64,000 nucleotides of DNA from assembly GCA_037481615.1 (NCBI GenBank), contig JBBFLI010000013.1. The stretch is one strand, 5' to 3'. Each line of letters begins with the position of its first letter. The first letter of the stretch is position 1. The position numbers and the translations under genes were made by a program. The notes under the pieces were generated by a model. The model worked only from the letters and a program-made list of their open reading frames with translations. It made no database searches and was not told where the DNA came from. The DNA comes from SpSt-501 sp037481615 (GTDB lineage: Bacteria > Desulfobacterota > Desulfobacteria > Desulfobacterales > SpSt-501). Of the stretch, positions 19,882 through 28,251 are shown one piece after another.

Positions 19882-19899
19882 CCCGCCGTTTGCGGCGGG
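19882..19899 (+). other. Small intergenic hairpin between gap and tpiA
   Basis: CCCGCCG, loop TTTG, CGGCGGG form a perfect 7-bp stem just upstream of the tpiA ribosome-binding site (GAGGAAGGAG). No T-run follows, so it is more likely an mRNA structure or processing element than a terminator. Confidence 0.4.
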
Positions 19900-19916
19900 C
19901 GAGGAAGGAGCGCGCC

Positions 19917-20675
19917 ATGGCTGCCCGCAGGCCCCTGATCGCCGGCAACTGGAAGATGTACAAGACCGCGGCGGAGGCGGTCGATTTCGTCCGCCGCTTT
20001 CTCCCCCTCGTCGCCGGGGTCGCCGACCGGGACATCGTGCTCGCCCCGGCCTTTCCGGCCCTCGAGGCGGTCGCCGCGGCGCTGAAGGGATCGCCGACGG
20101 CGCTCGCCGCCCAGGACGCCTTCTGGGAAAACGAGGGGGCGTTCACCGGCGAGGTCTCCCCGCGGATGCTCGCCGCCGCGGGGTGCCGCTATGTGATCCT
20201 CGGGCACTCCGAACGGCGGCAGTTCTTCGGCGAAACCGACGCGACCGTCCGGCGCAAGGTGAAGGCCGTCCTCGCTGCGGGACTCCTCCCGATCGTCTGC
20301 GTCGGGGAACGCGAAGAGGAACGCGAACGGGGGGAGACGTTTTCCGTCCTTGACAAGCAACTGCGGGATGGCCTAAAAGACGGGGTTACGGCCGATCCCG
20401 GGCGGGTGGTGATCGCCTACGAGCCGGTCTGGGCCATCGGGACGGGACGCACGGCGACCGCCGCACAGGCCCAGGAGGCCCACGGCTTCATCCGCGGGCG
20501 GCTCGCCGAGTTCGCCTCCCGGGAATTCGCCGAGGGGGTGCGCATCCTCTACGGGGGGAGCGTGAAACCCGACAACATCGCCGAGCTCATGGCCATGCCG
20601 GACGTCGACGGCGCACTCGTCGGAGGCGCCAGCCTGCAGGCGGAAACCTTCGCCCGCATCGTCACCGCGTCCTGA
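19917..20675 (+). CDS. tpiA: Triose-phosphate isomerase
   Basis: A 252-aa TIM barrel enzyme that interconverts dihydroxyacetone phosphate and glyceraldehyde-3-phosphate. It has the N-terminal GNWKMYK (catalytic Lys), ILGHSERR (catalytic His), AYEPVWAIGTG (catalytic Glu and loop 6) and the phosphate-binding ILYGGSVKPDN. The ATG at 19917 sits behind GAGGAAGGAG; an in-frame ATG nine codons upstream is ignored. It lies between gap and secG. Confidence 0.97.
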   Translation: MAARRPLIAGNWKMYKTAAEAVDFVRRFLPLVAGVADRDIVLAPAFPALEAVAAALKGSPTALAAQDAFWENEGAFTGEVSPRMLAAAGCRYVILGHSERRQFFGETDATVRRKVKAVLAAGLLPIVCVGEREEERERGETFSVLDKQLRDGLKDGVTADPGRVVIAYEPVWAIGTGRTATAAQAQEAHGFIRGRLAEFASREFAEGVRILYGGSVKPDNIAELMAMPDVDGALVGGASLQAETFARIVTAS

Positions 20676-20710
20676 GCCCGCACGGCGGAAGAAGGGACAC
20701 ACAACCGGAC

Positions 20711-21058
20711 ATGACGGTCGTCTTGATCATCCTCCACGTGCTGGTCTGTTTCGCGCTGATCCTGATCGTCCTGTTGCAGACCGGCAAGGGCGCCGACATC
20801 GGGGCCGTCTTCGGCAGCGGGGGAAGCCAGACCCTCTTCGGCCCGACCGGCGCGACGACCTTTCTCAGCAAGGCGACCACGATCGCGGCCGTGGTCTTCA
20901 TGTTGACCTCGTTTTCGCTGGCCTACATCGCCAGTCGGCGTCCGGCGACCTCGGTCGTGACCCCGGCGCCGGCGGCGGTCGAAACCCGCGCGCCCGAGGC
21001 CCCCGCCCCGCCGGCGGGCGAAGCCCGGCCCGCGGCCCCGGAGGCGAAGACCCCGTGA
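20711..21058 (+). CDS. secG: Preprotein translocase subunit SecG
   Basis: A 115-aa protein with two membrane helices (about residues 2-22, VVLIILHVLVCFALILIVLL, and 55-75) separated by the SecG loop TGKGADIGAVFGSGGSQTLFG. It ends in an Ala/Pro/Glu-rich tail of low complexity. SecG stimulates SecYEG protein export. Position after tpiA and before a leucine tRNA is a common gene order. The C-terminal tail is longer than in minimal SecG proteins but of a kind often seen. Confidence 0.92.
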   Translation: MTVVLIILHVLVCFALILIVLLQTGKGADIGAVFGSGGSQTLFGPTGATTFLSKATTIAAVVFMLTSFSLAYIASRRPATSVVTPAPAAVETRAPEAPAPPAGEARPAAPEAKTP

Positions 21059-21164
21059 ACCGTAAGGGGAACGATCGGCCCACCGCCTGCGGCGGAAGCG
21101 GCGGGCGAACCCGGAAACGAGCCGATGCCCTGCAGCCGCCTGCAGGGGATTGCATCCATCTCGT

Positions 21165-21250
21165 GCCCAAGTGGTGGAACCTGGTAGACACGCTATCTTG
21201 AGGGGGTAGTGGGGAGACCCGTGCCGGTTCAAGTCCGGCCTTGGGCACCA
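21165..21250 (+). tRNA. tRNA-Leu (anticodon GAG)
   Basis: An 86-base class II tRNA. Acceptor GCCCAAG pairs with CTTGGGC. The D arm is GTG/CAC with loop containing CTGGTAGA. Anticodon stem CTATC/GGTAG encloses TTGAGGG, so the anticodon is GAG. A long variable arm (GGGGAGACCC region) and T arm GCCGG-TTCAAGT-CCGGC follow, with CCA encoded. It reads CUC/CUU leucine codons. It lies 106 bases after secG and is probably co-transcribed with it. Confidence 0.96.
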
Positions 21251-21257
21251 TCTTGAG

Positions 21258-21294
21258 GGGGCTGCGATCCGAAGATCGCAGCCCCTTCTCTTTT
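21258..21294 (+). terminator. Rho-independent terminator after tRNA-Leu
   Basis: A perfect 12-bp stem (GGGGCTGCGATC / GATCGCAGCCCC) with loop CGAA is followed by TTCTCTTTT. It ends the long run from lptC through secG and the tRNA. Confidence 0.88.
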
Positions 21295-22013
21295 GCCTCC
21301 GCCGCCCTATCGAACGCCTCGATCCGCGCCCGCCAATTCATTTATATTTTCTATTTGATTTATCGACAGATCGCATCTATGGGGTTTCCGCGACGGCGGC
21401 CGGCATTCCGTCGCCGCACCGGAAAGGAATCGCCGTGAACCGGTTTTCTCGCATCGGCTTCACCTGAGCGGATCTTCCCAGCGCGATCCGGGTGAATTGC
21501 GCGCAGGCTCGGGCCGAGGCGTCCGGCGGTTTCCCCTCCCTCACCCCTCCGGCTTTTCCTCTCGCTCGGGTCCTGCGCCTCGCGTAAGCCTCGCCGGGGC
21601 CAAGCGACCGGGCGCCCTGCAGTCTTCCAGACCGCCGCCCGCATCGTCCTGCCCCCGGGGAGAAGGTTCGATTCCCCTTGCCCCTTGCGGCAGGCGGCCG
21701 TCCCGCCATGGGGGACACGAAAGCTCCATGGACGATCGGCTGCGCCGGCCGCGTGGATCACGGCGAAACGACCCGCCTCCGCGCCCGGCGAGGATGGATC
21801 CGGGCCGGCCTCCCGCGGAAAGGGGGCGCGGTGTTTCGATCATGGCCGAGATCGCCTCCCGGTCGTCGCAGTCGACGGAAGCCCGGGCCTCAGGGGCGCG
21901 AGCGCCGCGAAACCCCGTGCCGCCCCCGCTCCACGGCTGGCGGCTTCCGCCGTTTCGGCGATAACGCATCCGACCTGGAGGGGTTCAAGCCCGATGGACG
22001 AAAGGAACGGGTC
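21295..22013 (+). other. 719-bp region with no credible gene
   Basis: Several open frames on both strands cross this stretch, but their translations are Arg/Pro/Gly-rich with no recognisable motif, as expected of chance frames at this GC content. It contains an unusual AT-rich patch at 21335-21365 and a segment (21680-21720) resembling one before the gene at 4784. A promoter for the Hdr-like genes may lie here, but I cannot point to convincing boxes. A degenerate remnant of a lost gene is possible. Confidence 0.5.
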
Positions 22014-23333
22014 ATGAATGAGCTCATGAATGAGCCGATCGAAATCCCGAAAACCGCCGCCCGGAACTTTTTCCAGAAGGTGCAGGAGGTCCTCCCCGAG
22101 GGGGGTCACCTGAGCCTCTGCCTCACCTGCGGAGCCTGCGCCTCCGGCTGCCCCGCCACGGGACTGGAGGGGATGGACCCGCGGAGGTTCCTGCGCCTGG
22201 CGGCGCTGGGGCTGGAGGAGGAGATCCGGGAACACCCCTGGGTCTGGATGTGCAGCATGTGCATGCGCTGCACCTACGGCTGCCCGATGAAGATCAACAT
22301 CGCCGGCCTCGTCTACGAGGGCCGTAAACTCTGGCCGCGGGAGAAGCGACCCAAGGGCATTCTCGGCTCCTGCGACATGGCCCTCCGCAACGAAAGCTGC
22401 AGCGCCATGGGCACCCCGCAGGAAGACTTCCGGTTCGTCGTCGAGGACGTCCTCGCCGAAGTGCGGGCGAACCAGCCCGGCTGGGAAACCCTGCAGGCCC
22501 CCATCGACAAGGTGGGGGCGACCTTTTTCCTCAGCCAGAACTCGCGGGAGCCGGTCACCGAGCCCGAGGAAATGGTGCCCTTGTGGAAAATCCTCCACCT
22601 CGCCGGAGCCGACTGGACCTACAGCTGCACCGGCTGGGGCGGGGAGAACTACTGTATGTTCCTCGCCGACGACGAGGGCTGGAAGCGGATCACGGAAACG
22701 ACCCTCCGCTCGGCTGAACGCCTGGGCTGCAAGGTCTACCTGAACACCGAGTGCGGGCACTCCTCCTACTCGGTCTGGATGGGGCAGAAGCGCCACCGCA
22801 TCGAGACCTCGCTCGAAATCGCCCCCATCGTGAAATACTACGCCCGCTGGATCCGCGAGGGCAGGCTCAAGGTCTCCGCCGAGTGGAACCGCAAGCGCCG
22901 CGTCCGCTTCACCGTCCAGGACCCCTGCAACCAGGTGCGCAAGAGCTGGGGGGACGCGCTCGCCGACGAGCTGCGTTTCGTCACCGTCGCCTGCGTGGGT
23001 GAGGAAAACTTCGTCGACATGTTCCCGAACAAATCGAACAATTACTGCTGCGGCGGCGGGGGGGGCTACCTCCAGTCCGGTTACCGGGATGCGCGCCTCT
23101 ACTACGGCCGGATCAAACACGAGCAGATCGCGGCGACCGGCGCGGCCTACGTGGTGACGCCCTGCCACAACTGCCACGCCCAGATCCACGAGCTGGGCGA
23201 GCACTACGGCGAAGGGGCCTACCGGTCGGTCCACCTCTGGACCTTGATCGCCCTTTCGCTCGGTGTGCTCGCGGAGAACGAACGGGCCTACCTCGGCCCG
23301 GATCTCGTCGATGCGAACCTGCCGGGTTCCTGA
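22014..23333 (+). CDS. HdrD-like iron-sulfur protein (two 4Fe-4S motifs plus CCG domain)
   Basis: A 439-aa soluble electron-transfer protein. Two ferredoxin-type motifs lie at C36-C46 (CLTCGACASGCP) and C80-C90 (CSMCMRCTYGCP). The C-terminal half is a heterodisulfide-reductase CCG region: YSCTGWGGENYC, DPCNQVRK, YCCGGGGGY and TPCHNCHAQ. HdrD/HdrBC proteins reduce disulfides at a noncubane cluster; relatives such as BamD serve in benzoyl-CoA reductase complexes. The first CCG repeat is non-canonical, so the substrate is uncertain. It starts at an ATG with AAAGGAACGG upstream; a longer in-frame reading to 21678 lacks protein-like sequence. The MvhD-like and HdrA-like genes follow, and the three probably form one complex. 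Confidence 0.82.
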   Translation: MNELMNEPIEIPKTAARNFFQKVQEVLPEGGHLSLCLTCGACASGCPATGLEGMDPRRFLRLAALGLEEEIREHPWVWMCSMCMRCTYGCPMKINIAGLVYEGRKLWPREKRPKGILGSCDMALRNESCSAMGTPQEDFRFVVEDVLAEVRANQPGWETLQAPIDKVGATFFLSQNSREPVTEPEEMVPLWKILHLAGADWTYSCTGWGGENYCMFLADDEGWKRITETTLRSAERLGCKVYLNTECGHSSYSVWMGQKRHRIETSLEIAPIVKYYARWIREGRLKVSAEWNRKRRVRFTVQDPCNQVRKSWGDALADELRFVTVACVGEENFVDMFPNKSNNYCCGGGGGYLQSGYRDARLYYGRIKHEQIAATGAAYVVTPCHNCHAQIHELGEHYGEGAYRSVHLWTLIALSLGVLAENERAYLGPDLVDANLPGS

Positions 23334-23627
23334 TGCCGTCGCGGCCGGAGTGCTCGGAGCAATTCGACGGCCCCTGCCCGATCGCCCGCTGCGCCCTGAA
23401 CCGCTTGAACGGTGCCTGGGGCGGCAGTGCGAACGGTGCCTGCGCGGGTCGACACCGTCTCTGCATCGGGGACCGCATCGTTCGTCGGAAGGTGGGGCGC
23501 GGTCGGCTGGCCGGTTTGAAAGCGATCGTTCCCCCCCCCCCGGACTGGAGACCCGCAAGGCACGGCGGCCCGCCCCGCCGCGTGCGCGAGGACTTGACCC
23601 GAACCCCCGGAAGGAGAACTCAGCGCC

Positions 23628-24110
23628 ATGACCGATTGGACCCCGAAAATCATCGCCTTTTTCTGCAACTGGTGCACGTACGGGGCGGCGGACTTGGCCG
23701 GTGTGAGCCGGCTGCAGTATCCCCCCCACATCCGCGTCATCCGCGTGCCCTGCAGCGGGCGGGTCAGCCCCAAGTTCGTCCTGGCCGCGTTCCGCAACGG
23801 GGCGGACGGCGTCTGGGTGTCGGGCTGCCATCCCGGGGACTGCCATTACATCGAGGGCAACTTCTATGCGCGCCGCAAGTTCGCCTTGCTCAAAAACCTT
23901 CTGGAATACTCGGGGCTGGAGCCCGGACGGCTGCACTTTTCATGGATCTCCTCCGCCGAGTCGACCAAGTTCGTCGAGGTCGCCTGCGAAGTCGTCGCCG
24001 CCGTCACGGCCCTGGGCCCGGCGCGCTTCTGGAAAAAGCAGGGGGGTTCCCGTCGGCCGATGACCCCTGCATCCTGTTCCCATCCTGCCTTTGAAAGGAG
24101 TCGTCCATGA
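23628..24110 (+). CDS. Hydrogenase iron-sulfur subunit, MvhD family
   Basis: A 160-aa protein with the MvhD cysteine pattern: FFCNWCTYGAADLAG near residue 10, RVPCSGRVSP, and SGCHPGDCHYIEGN. MvhD carries a 2Fe-2S cluster and links an electron source to HdrA; BamF of class II benzoyl-CoA reductase is a relative. All expected cysteines are read as Cys, so there is no selenocysteine here even though some family members have it. The C-terminus is about 20 residues longer than usual. AAGGAGA precedes the ATG, and the stop overlaps the HdrA start (ATGA), indicating coupled synthesis. Confidence 0.88.
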   Translation: MTDWTPKIIAFFCNWCTYGAADLAGVSRLQYPPHIRVIRVPCSGRVSPKFVLAAFRNGADGVWVSGCHPGDCHYIEGNFYARRKFALLKNLLEYSGLEPGRLHFSWISSAESTKFVEVACEVVAAVTALGPARFWKKQGGSRRPMTPASCSHPAFERSRP

Positions 24111-27100
24111 ACAGCGAAGCCCTCTGCGGCGCCGTCGTCGTCAGCGGCGGCGGCATCGGCGGGATCCAGGCCTCCCTCGATCTCGCCCATGCCGGCTACA
24201 AGGTCTACCTCGTCGAGCGGTCCCCGGCGATCGGCGGCGTGATGGCCCAGCTCGACAAGACGTTCCCCACCAACGACTGCGCGATGTGCATCATGAGCCC
24301 CAAGCTCGTCGAGGTCGGCCGCCATCCCGATATCGAAATCCTCACGCTCGCGGAGATCCGCGCCGTCGAGGGAGAGCCCGGGAGGTTCCGGGTCACCGTC
24401 GAGCAAAAACCGCGCTACATCGACCTGGAGAAATGCATCGCCTGCGGCCGCTGCGCGGAAAAATGCCCGAAGAAGGTGATCGACGGCTTCAACCGTGGGC
24501 TTTCCCAACGGCGCGCGGCCTACGTCCTACACCCCCAGGCCGTCCCCCTGAAATACCTGATCGACGAGTCGCAGTGCCTCTACCTGCAGAAGAAGAAATG
24601 CGGCGCCTGCGCCAAGATCTGCCCGGCGGGGGCGGTGAATTTCGAAGACCGGGCCCGCATGCTCACCCTGGAGGCCGGCGCGGTCATTTTTTCCTCGGGC
24701 TTCGAGCCGTTCGATCCCACGGCGATCGACACCCTGGGTTACGGCCGCATTCCGGACGTTTTCACCTCCCTCGAGTTCGAGCGTCTCCTGGCCGCCTCCG
24801 GCCCCACCGCGGGGCGCCTCCAGCGGCGCTCGGACGGGGCGGAACCGCGGAAGATCGCCTGGCTCCAGTGCATCGGCTCCCGCGACATCAACCGCAGCGA
24901 GAACTTCTACTGCTCATCGGTCTGCTGCATGTACGCGATCAAACAGGCGATCATCGCCAAGGAGCACGCCGATCATCCCCTGGAAGGGGCGATCTTCTTC
25001 ATGGACATGCGCACCCACGGCAAGGGGTTCGAGGATGGCTACAACCAGGCGCGCGATCGGCACGGCATCCGTTTCGTCCGCAGCCGCGTGCACACGGTGG
25101 ACCCGCACCCCTCCGGCGCCGGCGCGGTCCTGCGCTACGTCGGCGAGGACGGCCTGCCCCACCGCGAGGAGTTCGACCTGGTGGTGCTCTCGATCGGTTT
25201 GCAAAGCGGGCGACGCGGCCGGCAGCAGCTGCAGGAACTGGGCATCGCCCTGACCGAGGGCGGTTTCGTGCACACCGACACCTTCGACCCCGCCGCGACC
25301 TCCCGCCGGGGCATCTACGTCTGCGGTGCCCTCTCGGGGCCGAAGGACATCCCGCAATCGGTCATCGAGGCCGAAAGCGCCGCGCTGCGCGCCGGGGCCG
25401 ACCTCGCCCCGGCGCGGAACCGGCTGACGTCCCGTCCGGAGCGGATCCCGAAACGGGATCTCCGCGGGGAGCCTCCCCGGATCGGGGTCTTCGTCTGCCA
25501 CTGCGGCATCAACATCCAGGGCGTCGTCGACGTGCCGGCGGTGCGCGATTACGCGCGCGGCCTCCCCGGGGTGGTCTTCGCCGCCGACAACCTCTATTCC
25601 TGCTCCCAGGACACCCAGAACCTCATCCGGGCCAAGATCGAAGCCGAGGGGCTCAACCGCGTCGTCATCGCCGCCTGCTCCCCCAAGACCCACGAGCCGC
25701 TCTTTCAGAAAACCCTCGCCGATGCGGGCGTCAACAAATCCCTGCTCGAATTCGTCAACATCCGCAATCAGGACTCGTGGGTGCACCGGGAGGACCCCCC
25801 CGCCGCCACCGCCAAGGCCAAGGAACTCGTGCGCATGGCCGTCGCCAAGGCCGCCCTGCTCGTCCCCCTGGCGGAGGAGGAAATCCGTATCCTGCCGCGG
25901 GCCCTCGTCGTGGGCGGGGGAATCTCCGGCATGGCCGCCGCACGGGCGCTTTCCTCCCAGGGCTACCCCGTCGAGATCGTGGAACGGGAGGCCGAACTCG
26001 GCGGACAGGCCCGCTTCCTCCACCGCACCGCCCGCGGCGAGGAGATCCAGCCCCGCCTCGCCGCCCTCATCCGCGACGTGGAGAACGATCCGCGGATCAG
26101 CGTCCACTGCAACGCCGAGCTCGTGAAGGTCGAGGGGTTCGTCGGCAACTTCCGCTCCACGATCCGCCAAGGCCCGGATACGAAAACCATCGAGCACGGG
26201 GTGGCCGTGCTCGCCCCCGGGGCCCGGGAGCTGACGCCCGCGGAGTACCTGTACGGGGAAGACCCGCGCGTCATCACCGGCCTGGAGCTCGACCGCAGGC
26301 TCCGGCAAGACCCCGCCCCGCTCTCCGGCCTGAAACGAGCGGTCTTCATCCAGTGCGTCGGCTCGCGCGAGCCCGCGCGTCCCTACTGCTCCCGGCTGTG
26401 CTGCACGCACACGATGGTCTCGGCCCTGGAGCTCCTCGATCGCCACCCGGAGACCCAGGTTGTCGTGCTCTACCGGGACATCCGCACCTACGGTGAGCGG
26501 GAAGGACTCTACCTCGAGGCCCGGCGGCGTGGCGTGACGTTTATCCGCTACGATCCCGAGGACAAACCCCGTGTGCGGGCGACCCCCGAGGGGCTGGTGG
26601 TCGAGGCCCTGGATCCCATCCTGGGACGCCGCCTTGCCTTCGCCGCCGACCTGCTGGTTCTCGCCGCGGCCGTCGTCCCTTACGAAAACGAGGCCCTCGC
26701 CCGCTTTTTCAAGGTCCCCGTGAATGCCGACGGCTTCTTCGTGGAGGCCCACGTGAAGCTCAACCCGGCCGCGTTCGCCACCGAGGGCGTCTTTCTCTGC
26801 GGACTTGCCCACTATCCCAAGCCGATCGACGAGTCCATCGCCCAAGCCCAGGCCGCGGCCGCAGCCGCCACCGTGCTGCTCGCGCGGGAGCGGCTGACCG
26901 CGGGCGGGACCACCGCACGGGTCGATCCCTACGGCTGCTCCTCCTGCGGGGTATGCCTTGCCGTCTGCCCCTACCAGGCACCCCGGTTCGTGGACAGGGG
27001 GCCCTTCACCGGCCGCGCCGAGATCCACTCCGCCCTCTGCAAGGGATGCGGGCTGTGCGTCGCCTCCTGCCGCTCGGGGGCCATCCAGCTGCAGGGCTTC

Positions 27101-27148
27101 ACCGACGCCCAGACGATCGCCATGATCGAGGCCGCCCTCTGCGGCTGA
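24107..27148 (+). CDS. HdrA-like FAD and iron-sulfur oxidoreductase, double-length (BamE-type)
   Basis: A 1013-aa protein made of two HdrA-like halves. Half one has an FAD site (SGGGIGGIQASLDLAHAGY, about residue 13), the HdrA cysteine cluster CAMCIMSPK, and ferredoxin motifs CIACGRCAEKCP and CGACAKICP. Half two starts near residue 458 (GVFVCHCGINIQG), has a second FAD site near 599 (VVGGGISGMAAARAL) and ends with CSSCGVCLAVCP and CKGCGLCVASC. HdrA is the flavin-based electron-bifurcating subunit of heterodisulfide reductases; BamE is a similar large protein in aromatic degraders. With the HdrD-like and MvhD-like neighbours it likely exchanges electrons among ferredoxin, NADH or thiols; the donor and acceptor are not encoded next door. 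Confidence 0.88.
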   Translation: MNSEALCGAVVVSGGGIGGIQASLDLAHAGYKVYLVERSPAIGGVMAQLDKTFPTNDCAMCIMSPKLVEVGRHPDIEILTLAEIRAVEGEPGRFRVTVEQKPRYIDLEKCIACGRCAEKCPKKVIDGFNRGLSQRRAAYVLHPQAVPLKYLIDESQCLYLQKKKCGACAKICPAGAVNFEDRARMLTLEAGAVIFSSGFEPFDPTAIDTLGYGRIPDVFTSLEFERLLAASGPTAGRLQRRSDGAEPRKIAWLQCIGSRDINRSENFYCSSVCCMYAIKQAIIAKEHADHPLEGAIFFMDMRTHGKGFEDGYNQARDRHGIRFVRSRVHTVDPHPSGAGAVLRYVGEDGLPHREEFDLVVLSIGLQSGRRGRQQLQELGIALTEGGFVHTDTFDPAATSRRGIYVCGALSGPKDIPQSVIEAESAALRAGADLAPARNRLTSRPERIPKRDLRGEPPRIGVFVCHCGINIQGVVDVPAVRDYARGLPGVVFAADNLYSCSQDTQNLIRAKIEAEGLNRVVIAACSPKTHEPLFQKTLADAGVNKSLLEFVNIRNQDSWVHREDPPAATAKAKELVRMAVAKAALLVPLAEEEIRILPRALVVGGGISGMAAARALSSQGYPVEIVEREAELGGQARFLHRTARGEEIQPRLAALIRDVENDPRISVHCNAELVKVEGFVGNFRSTIRQGPDTKTIEHGVAVLAPGARELTPAEYLYGEDPRVITGLELDRRLRQDPAPLSGLKRAVFIQCVGSREPARPYCSRLCCTHTMVSALELLDRHPETQVVVLYRDIRTYGEREGLYLEARRRGVTFIRYDPEDKPRVRATPEGLVVEALDPILGRRLAFAADLLVLAAAVVPYENEALARFFKVPVNADGFFVEAHVKLNPAAFATEGVFLCGLAHYPKPIDESIAQAQAAAAAATVLLARERLTAGGTTARVDPYGCSSCGVCLAVCPYQAPRFVDRGPFTGRAEIHSALCKGCGLCVASCRSGAIQLQGFTDAQTIAMIEAALCG

Positions 27149-27190
27149 AGGCCGCCGGAACACGTTGTTTCCCCCCGGGAAGGCCATGTC

Positions 27191-27234
27191 CCCCCCACGC
27201 GGCGGCGGAGTTGCACCTCCGGCCTCGTGGGGGG
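27191..27234 (+). other. Strong hairpin between the HdrA-like and activase genes
   Basis: CCCCCCACG (27191-27199) pairs perfectly with CGTGGGGGG (27226-27234), and the enclosed sequence holds an inner stem CGGAG/CTCCG. TAAAATT follows instead of a T-run, so it is a weak terminator candidate or an attenuator/processing structure. Confidence 0.45.
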
Positions 27235-27377
27235 TAAAATTCGCTCTCTGGATGTTTCGAGCCGCACCCGGCAAACCGCCGGCCCACGGCCGGATCGCCC
27301 CCTTCCCGGGCGGACGGAGAACGGCCTGCGAGCGGCCCTGTCCGGCCGACCGACGGCATGGCGGAAGAAGGGACTCC

Positions 27378-28151
27378 TTGCGCAGCATAGGCCTCGACAT
27401 CGGCTCACGTTCGGTCAAGCTCGTCCTCCTCGAGGAGGGGCGGATCGCCGTGACGCGGATTGCGGACACGGGTCCGGACCCGCTCGCCGCAGGCCGCCGC
27501 CTGCTCGAAGGACTCGACTGGGACTGCATCCTCGCCACCGGCTACGGCCGCAACCGCATCGAGGCCGCCTGCGAGATCCCCACCGTGACCGAAATCAAGG
27601 CCCACGCCGTCGGCGCGCGCCGCCTCTTTCCCGGCGTGTGCGCGGTCCTCGACATCGGCGGCCAGGACACCAAGGCGATCGCCCTCGGCCCGGGGGGGCA
27701 GATCCTGGCCTTTGAAATGAACGACCGCTGCGCGGCGGGGACGGGGAAATTCCTGGAGGTCATGGCCCGCACACTCGGCTTCGCGCTCGAAGAGTTCGCC
27801 GCCGAGGCCCTGCGGGCGGACCGGGAGCTTACGATCCACAGCCTCTGCACCGTCTTCGCCGAATCCGAAGTCACCTCCCTCCTGGCCCAGGGCGAGGACC
27901 GCCGCGGCATCGCCCGGGGGCTCCACCGTGCGATCGCCCGGCGGGCCGCGGGGATGCTCGCGCGCGTCTCCCGTGAGGGGCCGGTCGCCTTTACCGGCGG
28001 GGCGGCGCGCAACGGCTGCCTCTCCCGGCTGCTGGAAGAGCTCCTGAAACGACCTCTTCTCGTCCCCGAGGCCCCCGAGCTCGCCGGCGCGCTCGGGGCC
28101 GCATGGCTGGCCAGCCGCCCCCAGCCCCCTGCCCCCGACCGGAACGCCTGA
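27378..28151 (+). CDS. BadF/BadG/HgdC-type ATPase (CoA-substrate enzyme activase)
   Basis: A 257-aa ASKHA ATPase with phosphate-1 GLDIGSRSVK, phosphate-2 VLDIGGQDTK, NDRCAAGTGKFLE (the Cys that ligates the inter-subunit 4Fe-4S cluster), HSLCTVFAESEV (second cluster Cys) and adenosine motif AFTGGAARNGCL. The family injects single electrons, driven by ATP, into 2-hydroxyacyl-CoA dehydratases and class I benzoyl-CoA reductases. I place the start at TTG 27378 (LRSIGLDIG) behind GAAGAAGGGA; an in-frame reading 71 codons longer is Pro/Gly-rich and unlike the family. No dehydratase gene is in the window, so its target is unknown. It follows the Hdr-like genes by 229 bases. Confidence 0.85.
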   Translation: MRSIGLDIGSRSVKLVLLEEGRIAVTRIADTGPDPLAAGRRLLEGLDWDCILATGYGRNRIEAACEIPTVTEIKAHAVGARRLFPGVCAVLDIGGQDTKAIALGPGGQILAFEMNDRCAAGTGKFLEVMARTLGFALEEFAAEALRADRELTIHSLCTVFAESEVTSLLAQGEDRRGIARGLHRAIARRAAGMLARVSREGPVAFTGGAARNGCLSRLLEELLKRPLLVPEAPELAGALGAAWLASRPQPPAPDRNA

Positions 28152-28251
28152 GCCCCCGGCCCCCCTCCTGAAACGCCGGGGGTCTTCCGCCCCCGCACCG
28201 ACCGCTCCGTCTCCCCGGCGGCGATCGAGAATTTCAAACGGCACGGCCGTG

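Noticed and set aside
21660..21690. T-arm-like GGTTCGATTCC suggesting another tRNA
   Set aside because: No matching T stem, acceptor or anticodon arm can be folded around it.
21497..21969. Open frames of 130-155 codons on both strands in the region after tRNA-Leu
   Set aside because: Pro/Arg/Gly-rich, no motif, no convincing ribosome-binding site, and mutually overlapping.
23628..24110. Possible selenocysteine in the MvhD-like protein, as in some relatives
   Set aside because: All conserved positions read as Cys and the terminal TGA is at the expected end and overlaps the next start.
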